From: Psychrobacter immobilis
Lineage (GTDB): Bacteria; Pseudomonadota; Gammaproteobacteria; Pseudomonadales; Moraxellaceae
Direction of reading: 5' to 3'
Assembly: GCF_904846175.1 (NCBI RefSeq)
Contig: NZ_CAJGZM010000001.1
Coordinates: forward strand, 372,001-436,000
DNA length: 64,000 nucleotides
Part shown: piece by piece, positions 36,959 through 46,237 of the stretch
Numbering within the stretch: the stretch's first letter is position 1
Layout: every line of letters starts with the position of its first letter
Translations under genes and position numbers: made by a program
Notes under the pieces: model-generated
The model's input: only the letters and a program-made list of their open reading frames with translations
What the model was told of the DNA's origin: nothing
Databases searched by the model: none

Positions 36959-38497
36959 ATGGACAACATGCTATATATTATCGCCGGCTTGGTACTTATT
37001 GTACTGATAGCGGTGTTGGTCATGCGCAAAAACAAAGCGCAAAAACCATTAGAACAGCCACGTATAAAGGCAGGAAAAACTGCGCCTAAAGCAGCTCCTA
37101 CTCTAGCAGAAACAACTACTGACAAAAAATTTGATCATATTGAGATTGCGCAACGTTTCATGGATCAACAGCGTTATGACAAAGCCATTGAAACACTCAA
37201 TCGCGGTCTCACTGAAACACCTAATAACAGCCAATTATCCCTTAAACTGCTTGCTGTTTATGCCACGATAGATCAATCTGATAACTTTAATAAAGTCTAT
37301 GATTCTATTAAAGCTCATGCTGACGCAAAAAGCATTGCTCAAGCTGATGAATTAAAGGCCTTGCTGACTGAAGAACAAAATCAAGCAGCCATACGCGCTT
37401 TGCCAGCTGATAATGACCAAGATGCAGGTTTTGAAAGTATTGATTTTGATATACCGGCAAATAAAGTTGAAAATCAACACTCAGCTGTCGATGTCGATTT
37501 TGAAAAAGATGCTAGTCAGTCTACTACTTATAGCCCCGACTTAGCTGACAGCTCTGAAAACACTTTAGCGACTTCTAATGATTTCGATAATATTGAGCAA
37601 GTTTTTGAGCTTAGTCTGGATGACTTAGAAGAAGATAGTAGCGAGCCAGCCGTTACTAGCACGACATCTATTACTGATCTAGCTATCACTGATGAAGAAT
37701 CTCTATCAACTTCTACTGCTAAAGAGGTAAATAGTAGAGAAAGTGCCAGTGACTCCGATTTTGATTTTGATTTCGACTTAGCGGAATCGCATGATACTTC
37801 TTCAGAAGCACCCATCATAACTTTGTCTAATGATTATTCTAACGACATTACATTAGATAATAATGAAGATTTCGTTTTAGATTTAGCGGATTTAGAAATT
37901 CAAACTATTGATGAAAACGTCAATAATGAAATCGCTACAGAAGCCACTCTAGTAGAGCAAGAAGATTTTACATTATCTCTCGACCCTAATGCTAGCATTG
38001 GTGCTATCGATACCTTTGCTGTAGCAGAGACAACGCCTTCGAGTGAAACCCCTGTTCTTATTGCAGACGATTTTGAAGATTTTAGTTTTGACGACAATGA
38101 AGCACAAGAGACGAATGAAGCGATCCATGAAACACCAAACACTGTAGTGTTCGATGACAATACTTTAATCGATGATGATTTTGACTTTGGTTCTTTGTCA
38201 GATGCTCCAACAGCGACGACGCCAGTTGACCTTGCAATTGAAATTGAAAGCAACGTTGACAGTGAAGTTATTGCTGAGCATGAGATTGAAAGCGCAGAAG
38301 ATTTCTCATCACGCTTTGCCGCTGACTTTGATTTTGTCAAAACGTTAGACAGCAATCAAGTGACTTTAGACTTAGCCGGTCAGTACGTACAGCTGGGCGA
38401 ATATGACAGCGCCAAACGCTTACTTAATGAAGTCATAAGTCAAGGTACGAGCGAGCAACAAAGCCAAGCGCAAGCATTATTAGATCGCACTGCGTAA
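36959..38497 (+). CDS. FimV C-terminal half: membrane helix, acidic linker and TPR-like end
   Basis: The ATG at 36959 has GGGAG five bases upstream. Residues 1-22 are a membrane helix (MDNMLYIIAGLVLIVLIAVL), followed by a basic stretch and then a TPR-like segment (AQRFMDQQRYDKAIETLNRG). A highly acidic 300-residue linker leads to the C-terminal FimV domain: VTLDLAGQYVQLGEYDSAKRLLNEV. The frame from 36902 is open and continuous with the upstream gene apart from a single TAA at 36899-36901. So either FimV is naturally bipartite or one nonsense codon has split it and the downstream ribosome site rescues it. Confidence 0.8.
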   Translation: MDNMLYIIAGLVLIVLIAVLVMRKNKAQKPLEQPRIKAGKTAPKAAPTLAETTTDKKFDHIEIAQRFMDQQRYDKAIETLNRGLTETPNNSQLSLKLLAVYATIDQSDNFNKVYDSIKAHADAKSIAQADELKALLTEEQNQAAIRALPADNDQDAGFESIDFDIPANKVENQHSAVDVDFEKDASQSTTYSPDLADSSENTLATSNDFDNIEQVFELSLDDLEEDSSEPAVTSTTSITDLAITDEESLSTSTAKEVNSRESASDSDFDFDFDLAESHDTSSEAPIITLSNDYSNDITLDNNEDFVLDLADLEIQTIDENVNNEIATEATLVEQEDFTLSLDPNASIGAIDTFAVAETTPSSETPVLIADDFEDFSFDDNEAQETNEAIHETPNTVVFDDNTLIDDDFDFGSLSDAPTATTPVDLAIEIESNVDSEVIAEHEIESAEDFSSRFAADFDFVKTLDSNQVTLDLAGQYVQLGEYDSAKRLLNEVISQGTSEQQSQAQALLDRTA

Positions 38498-38520
38498 AGA
38501 GTAGCATTTTCTATTATCAG

Positions 38521-38562
38521 CAAGTATTCTATTATTATAAGAATACTTGCTGATTTTTTTTG
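38521..38562 (+). terminator. Terminator of the fimV region
   Basis: CAAGTATTCT (38521-38530) pairs with AGAATACTTG (38540-38549); a run of T follows. Confidence 0.8.
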
Positions 38563-38691
38563 TATTGAACCTTTATACTATTTATTATTAAGTTATTATT
38601 AAGCGTCCTATCATTACTCATTATTTTTGCTAGAACGCTCTAAGACTTAGCCTCATTTTCTTCTCCCAATTCTCTTTAATGCGCCTATACT

Positions 38692-39792
38692 ATGCCTCCC
38701 TCTGCTATGATAAAAACACTCTCAGATCCTATTCGACTCATTTATGCTGGTGGTACGTTTGGTAGCTACGGGCGACCCTTAGCACCGTTATCAGCAGATA
38801 TTTTTTTACCGACCTTACAGCAATTACTGGCTGAGCAAGATAATGCTAATAATCTGCCTCAGGTTTCATTGCTTGATAATGCTTTAATTAAAGATAGCAG
38901 CCAACTTACCGCTAACGACTTTGTACATTTTTACCAGCTTTTGCTAGCGGCTTATGCACAAGGCGACAGGCGTTTTGTGCTTATTACTGGTACGGATACT
39001 TTGAGTTATTTGGGGGCGTTTTTAGCAGAGGCTTTTGCGGGTAGTGATATTTGCGTGGTCGTTACAGGTAGTATGCGCCCATTACTAGATAGTGAGATAT
39101 TACACTCCTACGCGATTGACACTCATAGCGACGCTTGGGATAACCTTACCGACTCATTAAAACTGGCGGCAGCTGGTGAGTCAGGCGTAAAGATTAGTTT
39201 CAGCGGTGAGTCTTGGCCTGCGCAAACAGTACAAAAAATCCATAGCCACGATTTAATGGCATTTACCGGTCACTCTCGAGCGGCATATCCTGCCAATAGT
39301 TATATCAAAAGCTTACCAGATACCCGCCGCCAGCACTGGCTAGATGATCAGCAAGAATGGGTTAGCAATATTGAAGCTAGCGCTAAATACGCGCGCATTC
39401 ATGCTTTATATTGCTTACCAAATGATACTGAGGTAATGAGCGACCAGTTACAGGCATTATTATCACAGCCGCCTTGTGGGATTATTTTATTAGGTTTCGG
39501 CGCCGGCAACGTTCCTTATTCGCAATCGCTAGCAAAGTCATTAGAGCTTGCTTATGAAAATGGCCACATGGTGGTATGCGCTAGCCAGTCGCCATTTGGT
39601 GGGGTAAGCGACAGTTACGCTGCTGGTAGTTGGCAATACGATTATCACGTGATTAGTGGCGGACGTTTAACGATTCCCGCTATCTATGCACGGCTATTAT
39701 GGTTATTACTGCGTTATGACAGTCCAGCAAGACGTCGTCAGCGTTGGCTTAATAATGTCAATCAAGCTGGCACTACTATCAAAAAACGTTAG
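38692..39792 (+). CDS. Asparaginase-family amidohydrolase (type I-like)
   Basis: The Asparaginase signatures are present: IRLIYAGGTFGSYGRP holds the first catalytic Thr, and LITGTDTLSYLGAFLAEAF the second Thr-Asp pair, followed by VVVTGSMRPLLD. The C-terminal domain has GIILLGFGAGNVP and SQSPFGGVSDSYAAG. It has no signal peptide and so is probably a cytoplasmic L-asparaginase, 366 aa. GGTFGSYG differs from the common GGTIGM. The start is uncertain (ATG 38692 or 38707) with no strong ribosome site. It is followed after 78 bases by truA. Confidence 0.85.
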   Translation: MPPSAMIKTLSDPIRLIYAGGTFGSYGRPLAPLSADIFLPTLQQLLAEQDNANNLPQVSLLDNALIKDSSQLTANDFVHFYQLLLAAYAQGDRRFVLITGTDTLSYLGAFLAEAFAGSDICVVVTGSMRPLLDSEILHSYAIDTHSDAWDNLTDSLKLAAAGESGVKISFSGESWPAQTVQKIHSHDLMAFTGHSRAAYPANSYIKSLPDTRRQHWLDDQQEWVSNIEASAKYARIHALYCLPNDTEVMSDQLQALLSQPPCGIILLGFGAGNVPYSQSLAKSLELAYENGHMVVCASQSPFGGVSDSYAAGSWQYDYHVISGGRLTIPAIYARLLWLLLRYDSPARRRQRWLNNVNQAGTTIKKR

Positions 39793-39870
39793 ATGTTCAT
39801 TAACCACTCTTTATGTATTAGCGCTAATACTAGAATGTAAGCCCCAATACTGTAATATCCAATATTATCC

Positions 39871-40725
39871 ATGTCTGAGATTAACATGTCCGAGATTAAC
39901 AGCATCGAAGCTCAAACTCCTCCAACCTACACCTTAGCAATCGCCATTGAGTTTTTAGGTACAAACTATCATGGCTGGCAGCGACAACGAGAAGTATTGG
40001 GCGTACAAGCAGCCTTAGAAACGGCCATCAGTAAGGTCGCCAATGAAACAGTAGAGGTCATCGCCGCCGGTCGTACCGATGCAAGCGTCCATGCCAGCAA
40101 TATGATTGCTCATTTTACGACGCACGCCTATCGTCCCCCTAATAACTGGCTGCGCGGCGTCAATAGCTTATTGCCTGATGATATAGCTCTACGCTGGATA
40201 CAGCCGATGCCTGATGACTTTCATGCCCGTTTTGGTGCTATTGCCCGTCGTTATCGTTATATCACGCTCAATCAAGCCCAGCGTCCTGCTATCTTAAATC
40301 ATCAAGTGACTCATATCTATGAGCCGCTGGATTTAGCAGCGATGCAACTGGCTGCTGCCGACATAGTAGGTACTCACGATTTTAGCAGCTACCGTGCTGC
40401 CGCCTGTCAGTCTAATCGGCCTGTACGTAACGTCAGTCATGCAAGGCTCTTTGCCCACGGTCAATTTATTGTTTTTGATATTCAAGCGGATGGATTTTTA
40501 CACCATATGGTGCGTAATTTGATGGGAACGCTATATGCGATTGGTAGGCACGAGTTAGAACCGGCAGACTTTTTGAAGATTTTGGCTAAAAAGGATCGCA
40601 CGATAGCGCCGCCTACCGCTTCTGGTGATGGACTTTACTTTATTAATGCCTATTATCCTGAGCATTTTCAAACCTTATTGCCTAATGCGCCGCTTACCCC
40701 TATTTGGCTAAACCTCCCCGACTAA
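39871..40725 (+). CDS. truA: tRNA pseudouridine38-40 synthase
   Basis: TruA modifies U38-40 in the anticodon arm. The catalytic Asp is in AAGRTDASVHASN, and the family blocks YHGWQRQ, FHARFGAIARRYRYI, GTHDFSSYRAA and FLHHMVRNLMGTL are all present; the length of 284 aa is normal. A 15-base tandem duplication at the very start (ATGTCTGAGATTAAC repeated with one change) gives MSEINMSEIN; the second ATG (39886) has GAG upstream and may be the real start. Confidence 0.95.
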   Translation: MSEINMSEINSIEAQTPPTYTLAIAIEFLGTNYHGWQRQREVLGVQAALETAISKVANETVEVIAAGRTDASVHASNMIAHFTTHAYRPPNNWLRGVNSLLPDDIALRWIQPMPDDFHARFGAIARRYRYITLNQAQRPAILNHQVTHIYEPLDLAAMQLAAADIVGTHDFSSYRAAACQSNRPVRNVSHARLFAHGQFIVFDIQADGFLHHMVRNLMGTLYAIGRHELEPADFLKILAKKDRTIAPPTASGDGLYFINAYYPEHFQTLLPNAPLTPIWLNLPD

Positions 40726-40785
40726 ATCAGTATGAGCTGATATACATATCAATTAAAGGCTGTCAAGCAAAAATCAGGTTCCGTA

Positions 40786-40814
40786 TTGCTTTAATCTGCT
40801 AACTTACGTATAAT
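40786..40814 (+). promoter_or_regulatory. Sigma-70 promoter of infA
   Basis: TTGCTT (40786-40791), a 17-base spacer and a perfect TATAAT (40809-40814) lie 36 bases before the infA ATG. Confidence 0.75.
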
Positions 40815-40849
40815 ATGGGCTTATTTTAAATTGATTGATGATACAAATT

Positions 40850-41071
40850 ATGGCAAAAGACGAGATTATTGAATTTGAAGGCGAAGTCATTGACACCCTT
40901 CCAAATACATTGTTTAAAGTTCGTTTAGAAAACGGACACGAAATCATTGCGCACATCTCAGGTAAGATGCGTAAGCACTATATTCGCATTTTGACTGGCG
41001 ATAAAGTTAAGGTCGAGATGACGCCTTACGACTTATCAAAAGGTCGCATTACTTACCGTGGTAAAAACTAA
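40850..41071 (+). CDS. infA: Translation initiation factor IF-1
   Basis: The canonical 73-residue S1/OB-fold factor: [19 protein letters not shown], then [20 protein letters not shown], ending [12 protein letters not shown]. The start at 40850 matches the invariant MAKxD opening; an ATG five codons earlier is discarded. IF-1 blocks the ribosomal A site during initiation. Confidence 0.98.
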   Translation: MAKDEIIEFEGEVIDTLPNTLFKVRLENGHEIIAHISGKMRKHYIRILTGDKVKVEMTPYDLSKGRITYRGKN

Positions 41072-41212
41072 ATTCTTCTTGACTAAAATGGTTATAACAG
41101 CGTTGATATAAATGCTTGAGAGGTTTAACTGATAATAATAATGATACTGCTAACCTACTCATTATTGCCTATCATATTTTAGTCTAATAATATTGTTTTT
41201 TGCTTTTACCAT

Positions 41213-41243
41213 AAAAATACCGCTAACTATCAGCGGTATTTTT
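41213..41243. terminator. Bidirectional terminator between infA and the L,D-transpeptidase
   Basis: AAAAATACCGCT (41213-41224) and AGCGGTATTTTT (41232-41243) form a perfect 12-bp stem with a 7-base loop, with A/T runs on both sides, between two convergent genes. Confidence 0.88.
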
Positions 41244-41261
41244 ATGTCTAAAATTTATTGA

Positions 41262-42383
41262 TTATTTAAATTCAACGCTTGCGCCATTTTGTATCACACC
41301 CAGCAGCGCAAGCGCATCCCAGTTCGTTAAACGTATACAACCTGCAGATGCTTGGCGGCTGATACGAGCAGGGTCAGGTGAGCCATGAATGCCGTATGAT
41401 GGCTTACTAAGTCCTATCCATACTAGTCCGACTGGATTATTAGGACCCGGCGGCAAAATAGACTTGCTGCCATTTTCTGCTGTATAAGTATAATTAGGTT
41501 CATGGACCTTTACTTCTACCGTATGCGTCCCTGTTGGTGATGGCGTTGCCGTACTGCCTACCGTGGTCGGATAACTGGCAATTAAATTATTTTTATCATC
41601 ATAAGCGTATAAAGTTTCAGTAGCTTTATCAGCAACGACTCGGCTCACAGGCTTGGTATTAGGATTGCCTGGGTTATAAACGGTAATAGTTTCGCCTACC
41701 GCAAATTTAGCGTTTGGATTAAGTTCTTTAAGATAGTTTTCACTGATATGAAACTTTTCTGCCAAACCTTCAATGACCGTTTCATAATACATCCCTTCAA
41801 GTTTGGCTTTGGCTTCTGCGCCTGCTGGAATGGTTGTGGTTTTGATATTAACATCTGCATCAGTAAGCTGATAGTTCACTAATACTGGTTGCTGCATCAA
41901 TTTATCGTTTTTGGTCAATGCCTGCCAGGTCTCAGTATTTAATGTATCAGTCACTGCCAACCCATTTGCCATTTGAAAAGCTTGCATCGCTTTACGAGAG
42001 TTCTTTCCCCAAGAGCCATCAACTGCACCAACGCCGTTTTGCTGCCAGTTTAATAGCGCTTGCAGCTTAGTAGTAGTATCACGATCTCTCTTCATACCTT
42101 GTTTCCAAGTCGCACTATTTACCTTTTGCGCCTGCACTGGCAGATTTTCAGTTGTATATTTAATAGTAGGTAACAACTTATTTAAAGATACCGCCGTTTT
42201 ACTATTACCAGCAACCTGTTGACTCACACCATTAGTTACTGGACTTATATCACTAGTATTGCTAGCTGCAGTTTTATTAGCGACATTTGCGTTGTCAGTC
42301 GCAGCAATACTTTGATTCATAAACAAAACTGTTGATAAACCAATCGCTGCTATTGCCGCGCTGATTTTCGTTAATTGATACAT
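41262..42383 (-). CDS. L,D-transpeptidase (YkuD) with peptidoglycan-binding domain
   Basis: The 373-residue envelope enzyme has a signal peptide (cleavage near NQSIAA), an N-terminal Ser/Thr/Asn-rich stretch, a PG_binding_1 domain at about residues 105-155 (VGAVDGSWGKNSRKAMQAFQ), a LysM-like segment at about 200-240 (LAEKFHISENYLKELNPNAK), and a YkuD domain to the end. The catalytic motif is HGSPDP...SAGCIRL, with His333 and Cys349. Such enzymes form 3-3 crosslinks or attach proteins to peptidoglycan. AGGAG precedes the ATG. About 450 bases upstream are free of genes but hold the leuB terminator. Confidence 0.92.
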   Translation of the reverse strand: MYQLTKISAAIAAIGLSTVLFMNQSIAATDNANVANKTAASNTSDISPVTNGVSQQVAGNSKTAVSLNKLLPTIKYTTENLPVQAQKVNSATWKQGMKRDRDTTTKLQALLNWQQNGVGAVDGSWGKNSRKAMQAFQMANGLAVTDTLNTETWQALTKNDKLMQQPVLVNYQLTDADVNIKTTTIPAGAEAKAKLEGMYYETVIEGLAEKFHISENYLKELNPNAKFAVGETITVYNPGNPNTKPVSRVVADKATETLYAYDDKNNLIASYPTTVGSTATPSPTGTHTVEVKVHEPNYTYTAENGSKSILPPGPNNPVGLVWIGLSKPSYGIHGSPDPARISRQASAGCIRLTNWDALALLGVIQNGASVEFK

Positions 42384-42704
42384 GTAAAACTCCTAAAATT
42401 TTTATTGTTATCAATATTACTTCTTATTAAAATTTTAATGATAGAAATTTATTATTAAGACGTTTATTTTCAGTAATTTTTAATATCTTAATAAAATTTT
42501 TCCTTCGTAAAAAATCTAAGGTTAAAAAACAACTCTTATTATGATGACTTATTAAGCTAAGCTATTGTGACACATTAACCTGTGAGCATATAACCGCTTT
42601 GTGTTAATTAAACCCATATCCTGCGGTGTCTGTGTTAAAAGAAGCACTTTTTTGCGACTATCTGGTTGAGTGTGTTACGGTATGAAAGAGGTTTTAATAG
42701 ATAT

Positions 42705-42744
42705 AAAAAAAGCCCATCACTTGCTAAGCAAATGATGGGCTTTT
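42705..42744 (-). terminator. Terminator of leuB
   Basis: AAAAGCCCATCA (42708-42719) pairs with TGATGGGCTTTT (42733-42744), with a T run on the minus strand, 93 bases after the leuB stop. The rest of the 42384-42836 gap is AT-rich with no gene that I can see. Confidence 0.85.
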
Positions 42745-42836
42745 AATTATAAAAGCTTTGAAATAGCAATATTTCTAACTATTAGAACTTCAGATTAACA
42801 CTATTTGAAAAATGAGCTTATATTAAAGCTGCATTA

Positions 42837-43940
42837 CTAAAGCAATTTTGCCAGTACCGCCTGCCCCATCTCTTGACAACCTACTTGTTTGAGTCCTGTT
42901 TCACTACGATCTAGGATATCAATGGTACGTAAACCATCGTCAAGCACATCACTGACTGCTTGTTCAATCGCTTGTGCAGCTTCTTCTTTCTTAAAGGTAT
43001 AACGCAGCATCATCGCGACAGATAAGATGGTCGCTAATGGATTAGCTTTGTCTTGTCCAGCGATATCAGGCGCTGAGCCATGACAAGGCTCGTACATACC
43101 CTTGCCAGCCTCATCAAGGCTTGCTGATGGAAGCATGCCTATAGAACCAGTCAGCATCGCTGCTTCATCAGACAAGATATCACCAAACAGATTACCGGTT
43201 ACCATCACATCAAACTGCTTAGGATCTTTAATCAGCTGCATACAAGCATTATCAGCATACATATGCGATAACGCCACATCGCTATAATCTGCTTGCTGCA
43301 TCTCAATCATCGTCTGCTTCCAAAGTTCAGTGACTTCTAAGACATTGGCTTTATCTATCGAACAAACCTTGGCTGGAGTACCCGCTGCTTGGGCGCGAGT
43401 TTTTGCCAGCTCAAAAGCGACTTTACCGATACGCTGAATTTCACTGGTGCTATAAACCATGGTGTTATAGCCTTGCTGCTCACCATTCTCTAACGTGCGA
43501 ATACCACGCGGCTCACCGAAATAGATACCACCGGTCAACTCACGTACAATCAGCAAGTCTAGACCTGAGATAATCTCAGGCTTGATGCTTGATGCATTAA
43601 CAAGCTGCGGGTAAAGTTTTGCCACACGCAGATTGGCAAACAAACCAAGCTCACTACGGATTTTGAGCAGACCACGCTCAGGACGTTTGCTACGCTCGAT
43701 AGCATCCCATTTAGGACCACCAACCGCACCTAATAACACGGCATCTGCTGTACGCGCACGTTGTAGCGTTTCTTCTGGCAACGGTTCACCCGTTGCATCA
43801 ACTGCCACACCACCGATTAGTCCAGACTCAAGGGTAAAGCCTAACGCAAACTTATTATTGACTGCTTCGAGCACATCAATAGCTTGAGTCATGATTTCAG
43901 GGCCGATGCCGTCGCCTGCTAATGTTAAAATCGTTGCCAT
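42837..43940 (-). CDS. leuB: 3-Isopropylmalate dehydrogenase
   Basis: LeuB oxidises and decarboxylates 3-isopropylmalate in leucine synthesis. GDGIGPEIM opens the protein and [20 protein letters not shown] is the substrate and metal site; [13 protein letters not shown] is the LeuB-specific block. 367 aa. AAGGA precedes the ATG. It follows leuC, a small unknown gene, leuD and a lipoprotein gene on the same strand. Confidence 0.97.
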   Translation of the reverse strand: MATILTLAGDGIGPEIMTQAIDVLEAVNNKFALGFTLESGLIGGVAVDATGEPLPEETLQRARTADAVLLGAVGGPKWDAIERSKRPERGLLKIRSELGLFANLRVAKLYPQLVNASSIKPEIISGLDLLIVRELTGGIYFGEPRGIRTLENGEQQGYNTMVYSTSEIQRIGKVAFELAKTRAQAAGTPAKVCSIDKANVLEVTELWKQTMIEMQQADYSDVALSHMYADNACMQLIKDPKQFDVMVTGNLFGDILSDEAAMLTGSIGMLPSASLDEAGKGMYEPCHGSAPDIAGQDKANPLATILSVAMMLRYTFKKEEAAQAIEQAVSDVLDDGLRTIDILDRSETGLKQVGCQEMGQAVLAKLL

Positions 43941-44123
43941 ACTAATCCTTGTGGGTAAATGGGTAAGTAAGTTGTTGTTTATGGTATTGCTAGTTATAGT
44001 ATTGCTAGCAAGGCTTGTAATAGCCTGTTAAAAAACAACTTCTTGGGCAATGAGCTGCACAAGAAGTCGTGGTATATCCATCTAAATGAGTTTTAAGTTG
44101 TTAATATTTTAGAAATCTATTCA

Positions 44124-44891
44124 TCAAGCTTTCGTTTTCACTTTGTTTTTTGCTGGTGGCTTTGATGGCGACTGAGAAGGTTCAGCTTTAACCACACGGG
44201 CTTCTACAAACTCTCCTTCATGCTCAGTTCCGACCTCTTTACAAAAACGGCGTTGGACATTATTGCCTTGATATAGCTCAACACATAACGGCTCTGGTGA
44301 AGCACTATCTAACAAACTACCTGAGTTTGCGCTAGATTTTTTTTGATAAGCACGTAGCTGATACGTACCTGCTTCAGCAAAGTCATGAATCATCGCAAAC
44401 CGCTCGACATAGCCCAAATTATTTTCTGGATAGAAATTTACTTGCACTTCACGTTTTGCAGGTTTTACCCGCGCATAATAATTGGTTAGCCCAGGCATAG
44501 CAGACGCCGACAAAGGGACAATTTTAATCGCGTTTTTATGAATGAGCGGTGACATGTCCATACTCATTGCCGCTGTCGCATGCTTACTAACCGTGCGACT
44601 TTTACTGTCTGTATTCACGTTTTGCATCGCTACCAACATGGCAGGATTGATAGGTTCATGAGTATCACTGCCTATAATGCGCGTCTGATCAATGCGAGCA
44701 ATTTCGCAGTGATAAGTCCCTACGCAGGCAATATTTACTTCTCCAGCGATAGGGGTGATTTTTCCTGTCCATACCTTGGCATTTTGCGCTGTTTCTATTT
44801 GTTGATAACCCGTCAATGCCTGACAGCCAGATAATAATAAGCTTGAGGCAATAGCGGTGCTTGTCCATATAGCAAAACGTGTTTTATTCAT
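44124..44891 (-). CDS. Hypothetical lipoprotein in the leu locus
   Basis: The signal sequence ends in a lipobox, LLLSGCQAL (Cys23), so this is a lipoprotein, and the residue after Cys is Gln, which favours the outer membrane. The 255-residue protein has no family I can name. A disordered basic tail (SQSPSKPPAKNKVKTKA) closes it. It lies between leuD and leuB with gaps of 183 and 243 bases, so it may be its own unit. Reaction or binding partner is unknown. Confidence 0.8.
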   Translation of the reverse strand: MNKTRFAIWTSTAIASSLLLSGCQALTGYQQIETAQNAKVWTGKITPIAGEVNIACVGTYHCEIARIDQTRIIGSDTHEPINPAMLVAMQNVNTDSKSRTVSKHATAAMSMDMSPLIHKNAIKIVPLSASAMPGLTNYYARVKPAKREVQVNFYPENNLGYVERFAMIHDFAEAGTYQLRAYQKKSSANSGSLLDSASPEPLCVELYQGNNVQRRFCKEVGTEHEGEFVEARVVKAEPSQSPSKPPAKNKVKTKA

Positions 44892-45134
44892 AATGGCGGC
44901 TACTATTTATAAGGTAAAAAATACAATAAGATAAAAAATAGATTACCATTCATTTTAGCCACTTAATTGCCATAACTCAACGCTGTATTAGCGCTGAGCA
45001 CTTTTATATATTGAATAAGTTTATATTGAATAATATTTTTCTATTAGAGGTTTTTTATCAACCTTATTATGAAAATTCTTATGATTCAAAACTTTGCTGT
45101 AAAAGGCTTTGTTGTCAAAAGCTTTTTTTAAAAA

Positions 45135-45785
45135 TCAGGCTCTGACATCATTAAATATCCAAGGTGTTTTTTGCATCATTTTATGCTCGTAGTCTTTAAT
45201 AGCATCGCTTTGCTGCAAAGTCAGCCCGATATCATCAAGACCATTCAGCAAACAATGCTTACGAAACTCATCGACTTCAAAAGCGTGCTCTTCACCAGTT
45301 GGGGTAATGACCATTTGGCGCTCAAGGTCGGCAGTTAACTCATAGCCTTCATTGGCAAGCGTCGCTTTCATCAAGGTATCAACGATGGCTTCATCCAAGA
45401 CGATTGGCAGCATGCCATTCTTAAAGCAGTTATTATAAAAAATATCAGCAAAGCTTGGTGCAATAATAGTACGAAAGCCATATTCTGAAAGCGCCCAAGG
45501 GGCATGCTCACGGCTCGAGCCACAACCAAAGTTTCTGCGTGCCAGCAATATAGTCGCGCCTTGATAACGGGGTTTATTCAAGATAAAATCTGGGTTAATA
45601 ACGCGAGTGCTATTATCTTGACCCGGATAACCTTCATCGAGATAACGCCAATCATCAAATAAATTGACGCCAAAACCGGTACGCTTAATCGATTTCAAAA
45701 ACTGTTTGGCGATAATTTGGTCGGTATCGACGTTTGCGCGATCGAGCGGACAAACGATACCGGTTTGGGTGTTATAAGCTTGCAT
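45135..45785 (-). CDS. leuD: 3-Isopropylmalate dehydratase small subunit
   Basis: The small subunit of isopropylmalate isomerase: [24 protein letters not shown] at the start and the swivelling-domain signature [17 protein letters not shown]. 216 aa, normal. AAGG lies upstream of the ATG. It is separated from leuC by a small unknown gene rather than being adjacent. Confidence 0.97.
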   Translation of the reverse strand: MQAYNTQTGIVCPLDRANVDTDQIIAKQFLKSIKRTGFGVNLFDDWRYLDEGYPGQDNSTRVINPDFILNKPRYQGATILLARRNFGCGSSREHAPWALSEYGFRTIIAPSFADIFYNNCFKNGMLPIVLDEAIVDTLMKATLANEGYELTADLERQMVITPTGEEHAFEVDEFRKHCLLNGLDDIGLTLQQSDAIKDYEHKMMQKTPWIFNDVRA

Positions 45786-45919
45786 AGGGTTACCTTTTCT
45801 ATTAAGTTTATATTTTTTTGAAGTTTAGTGATGATGTGAACTATAGATATAGTATGGTCAAGACTATCTATTTTTAATATGACGCATCTGCCTATATTCC
45901 AACGGGGTTCAATTAAAAT

Positions 45920-46237
45920 TCACCAAGCATATTTAAAACGAACGCTATTTAATAAATCTAAATGAACCTTACAGCCTTCTTGAAATTGAATACTTCTACA
46001 CAAATCCTCAGTGACGGTAATAGTAGCGACATGAATACCATTTATTTTACATATCCAATAAACCTTAGGACTTGCTACACTAGCTAATGGATACTTATTC
46101 AAAATTGTAGTTACTAACTCTTTTAAAGGTAGGTTAGACTCAAGACTTAATTTAGCATAATGAGGCGCGTCAACGTCATCACCCATACAGACAGAATCTC
46201 TAGTTACTTCAAAATCAATCATTGATAATAGGGTCAT
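45920..46237 (-). CDS. Hypothetical protein between leuC and leuD (105 aa)
   Basis: I do not recognise it. The ATG at 46237 overlaps the leuC stop by one base (TAATG), so it is probably translated by coupling; an internal Met (MIDFEV) is an alternative start. The product is small, mixed alpha/beta (KVYWICKINGIHVATITVTED), with no signal peptide. The DNA looks more AT-rich than the flanking leu genes. It separates two genes that encode subunits of one enzyme, and so looks like a lineage-specific insertion. Confidence 0.75.
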   Translation of the reverse strand: MTLLSMIDFEVTRDSVCMGDDVDAPHYAKLSLESNLPLKELVTTILNKYPLASVASPKVYWICKINGIHVATITVTEDLCRSIQFQEGCKVHLDLLNSVRFKYAW

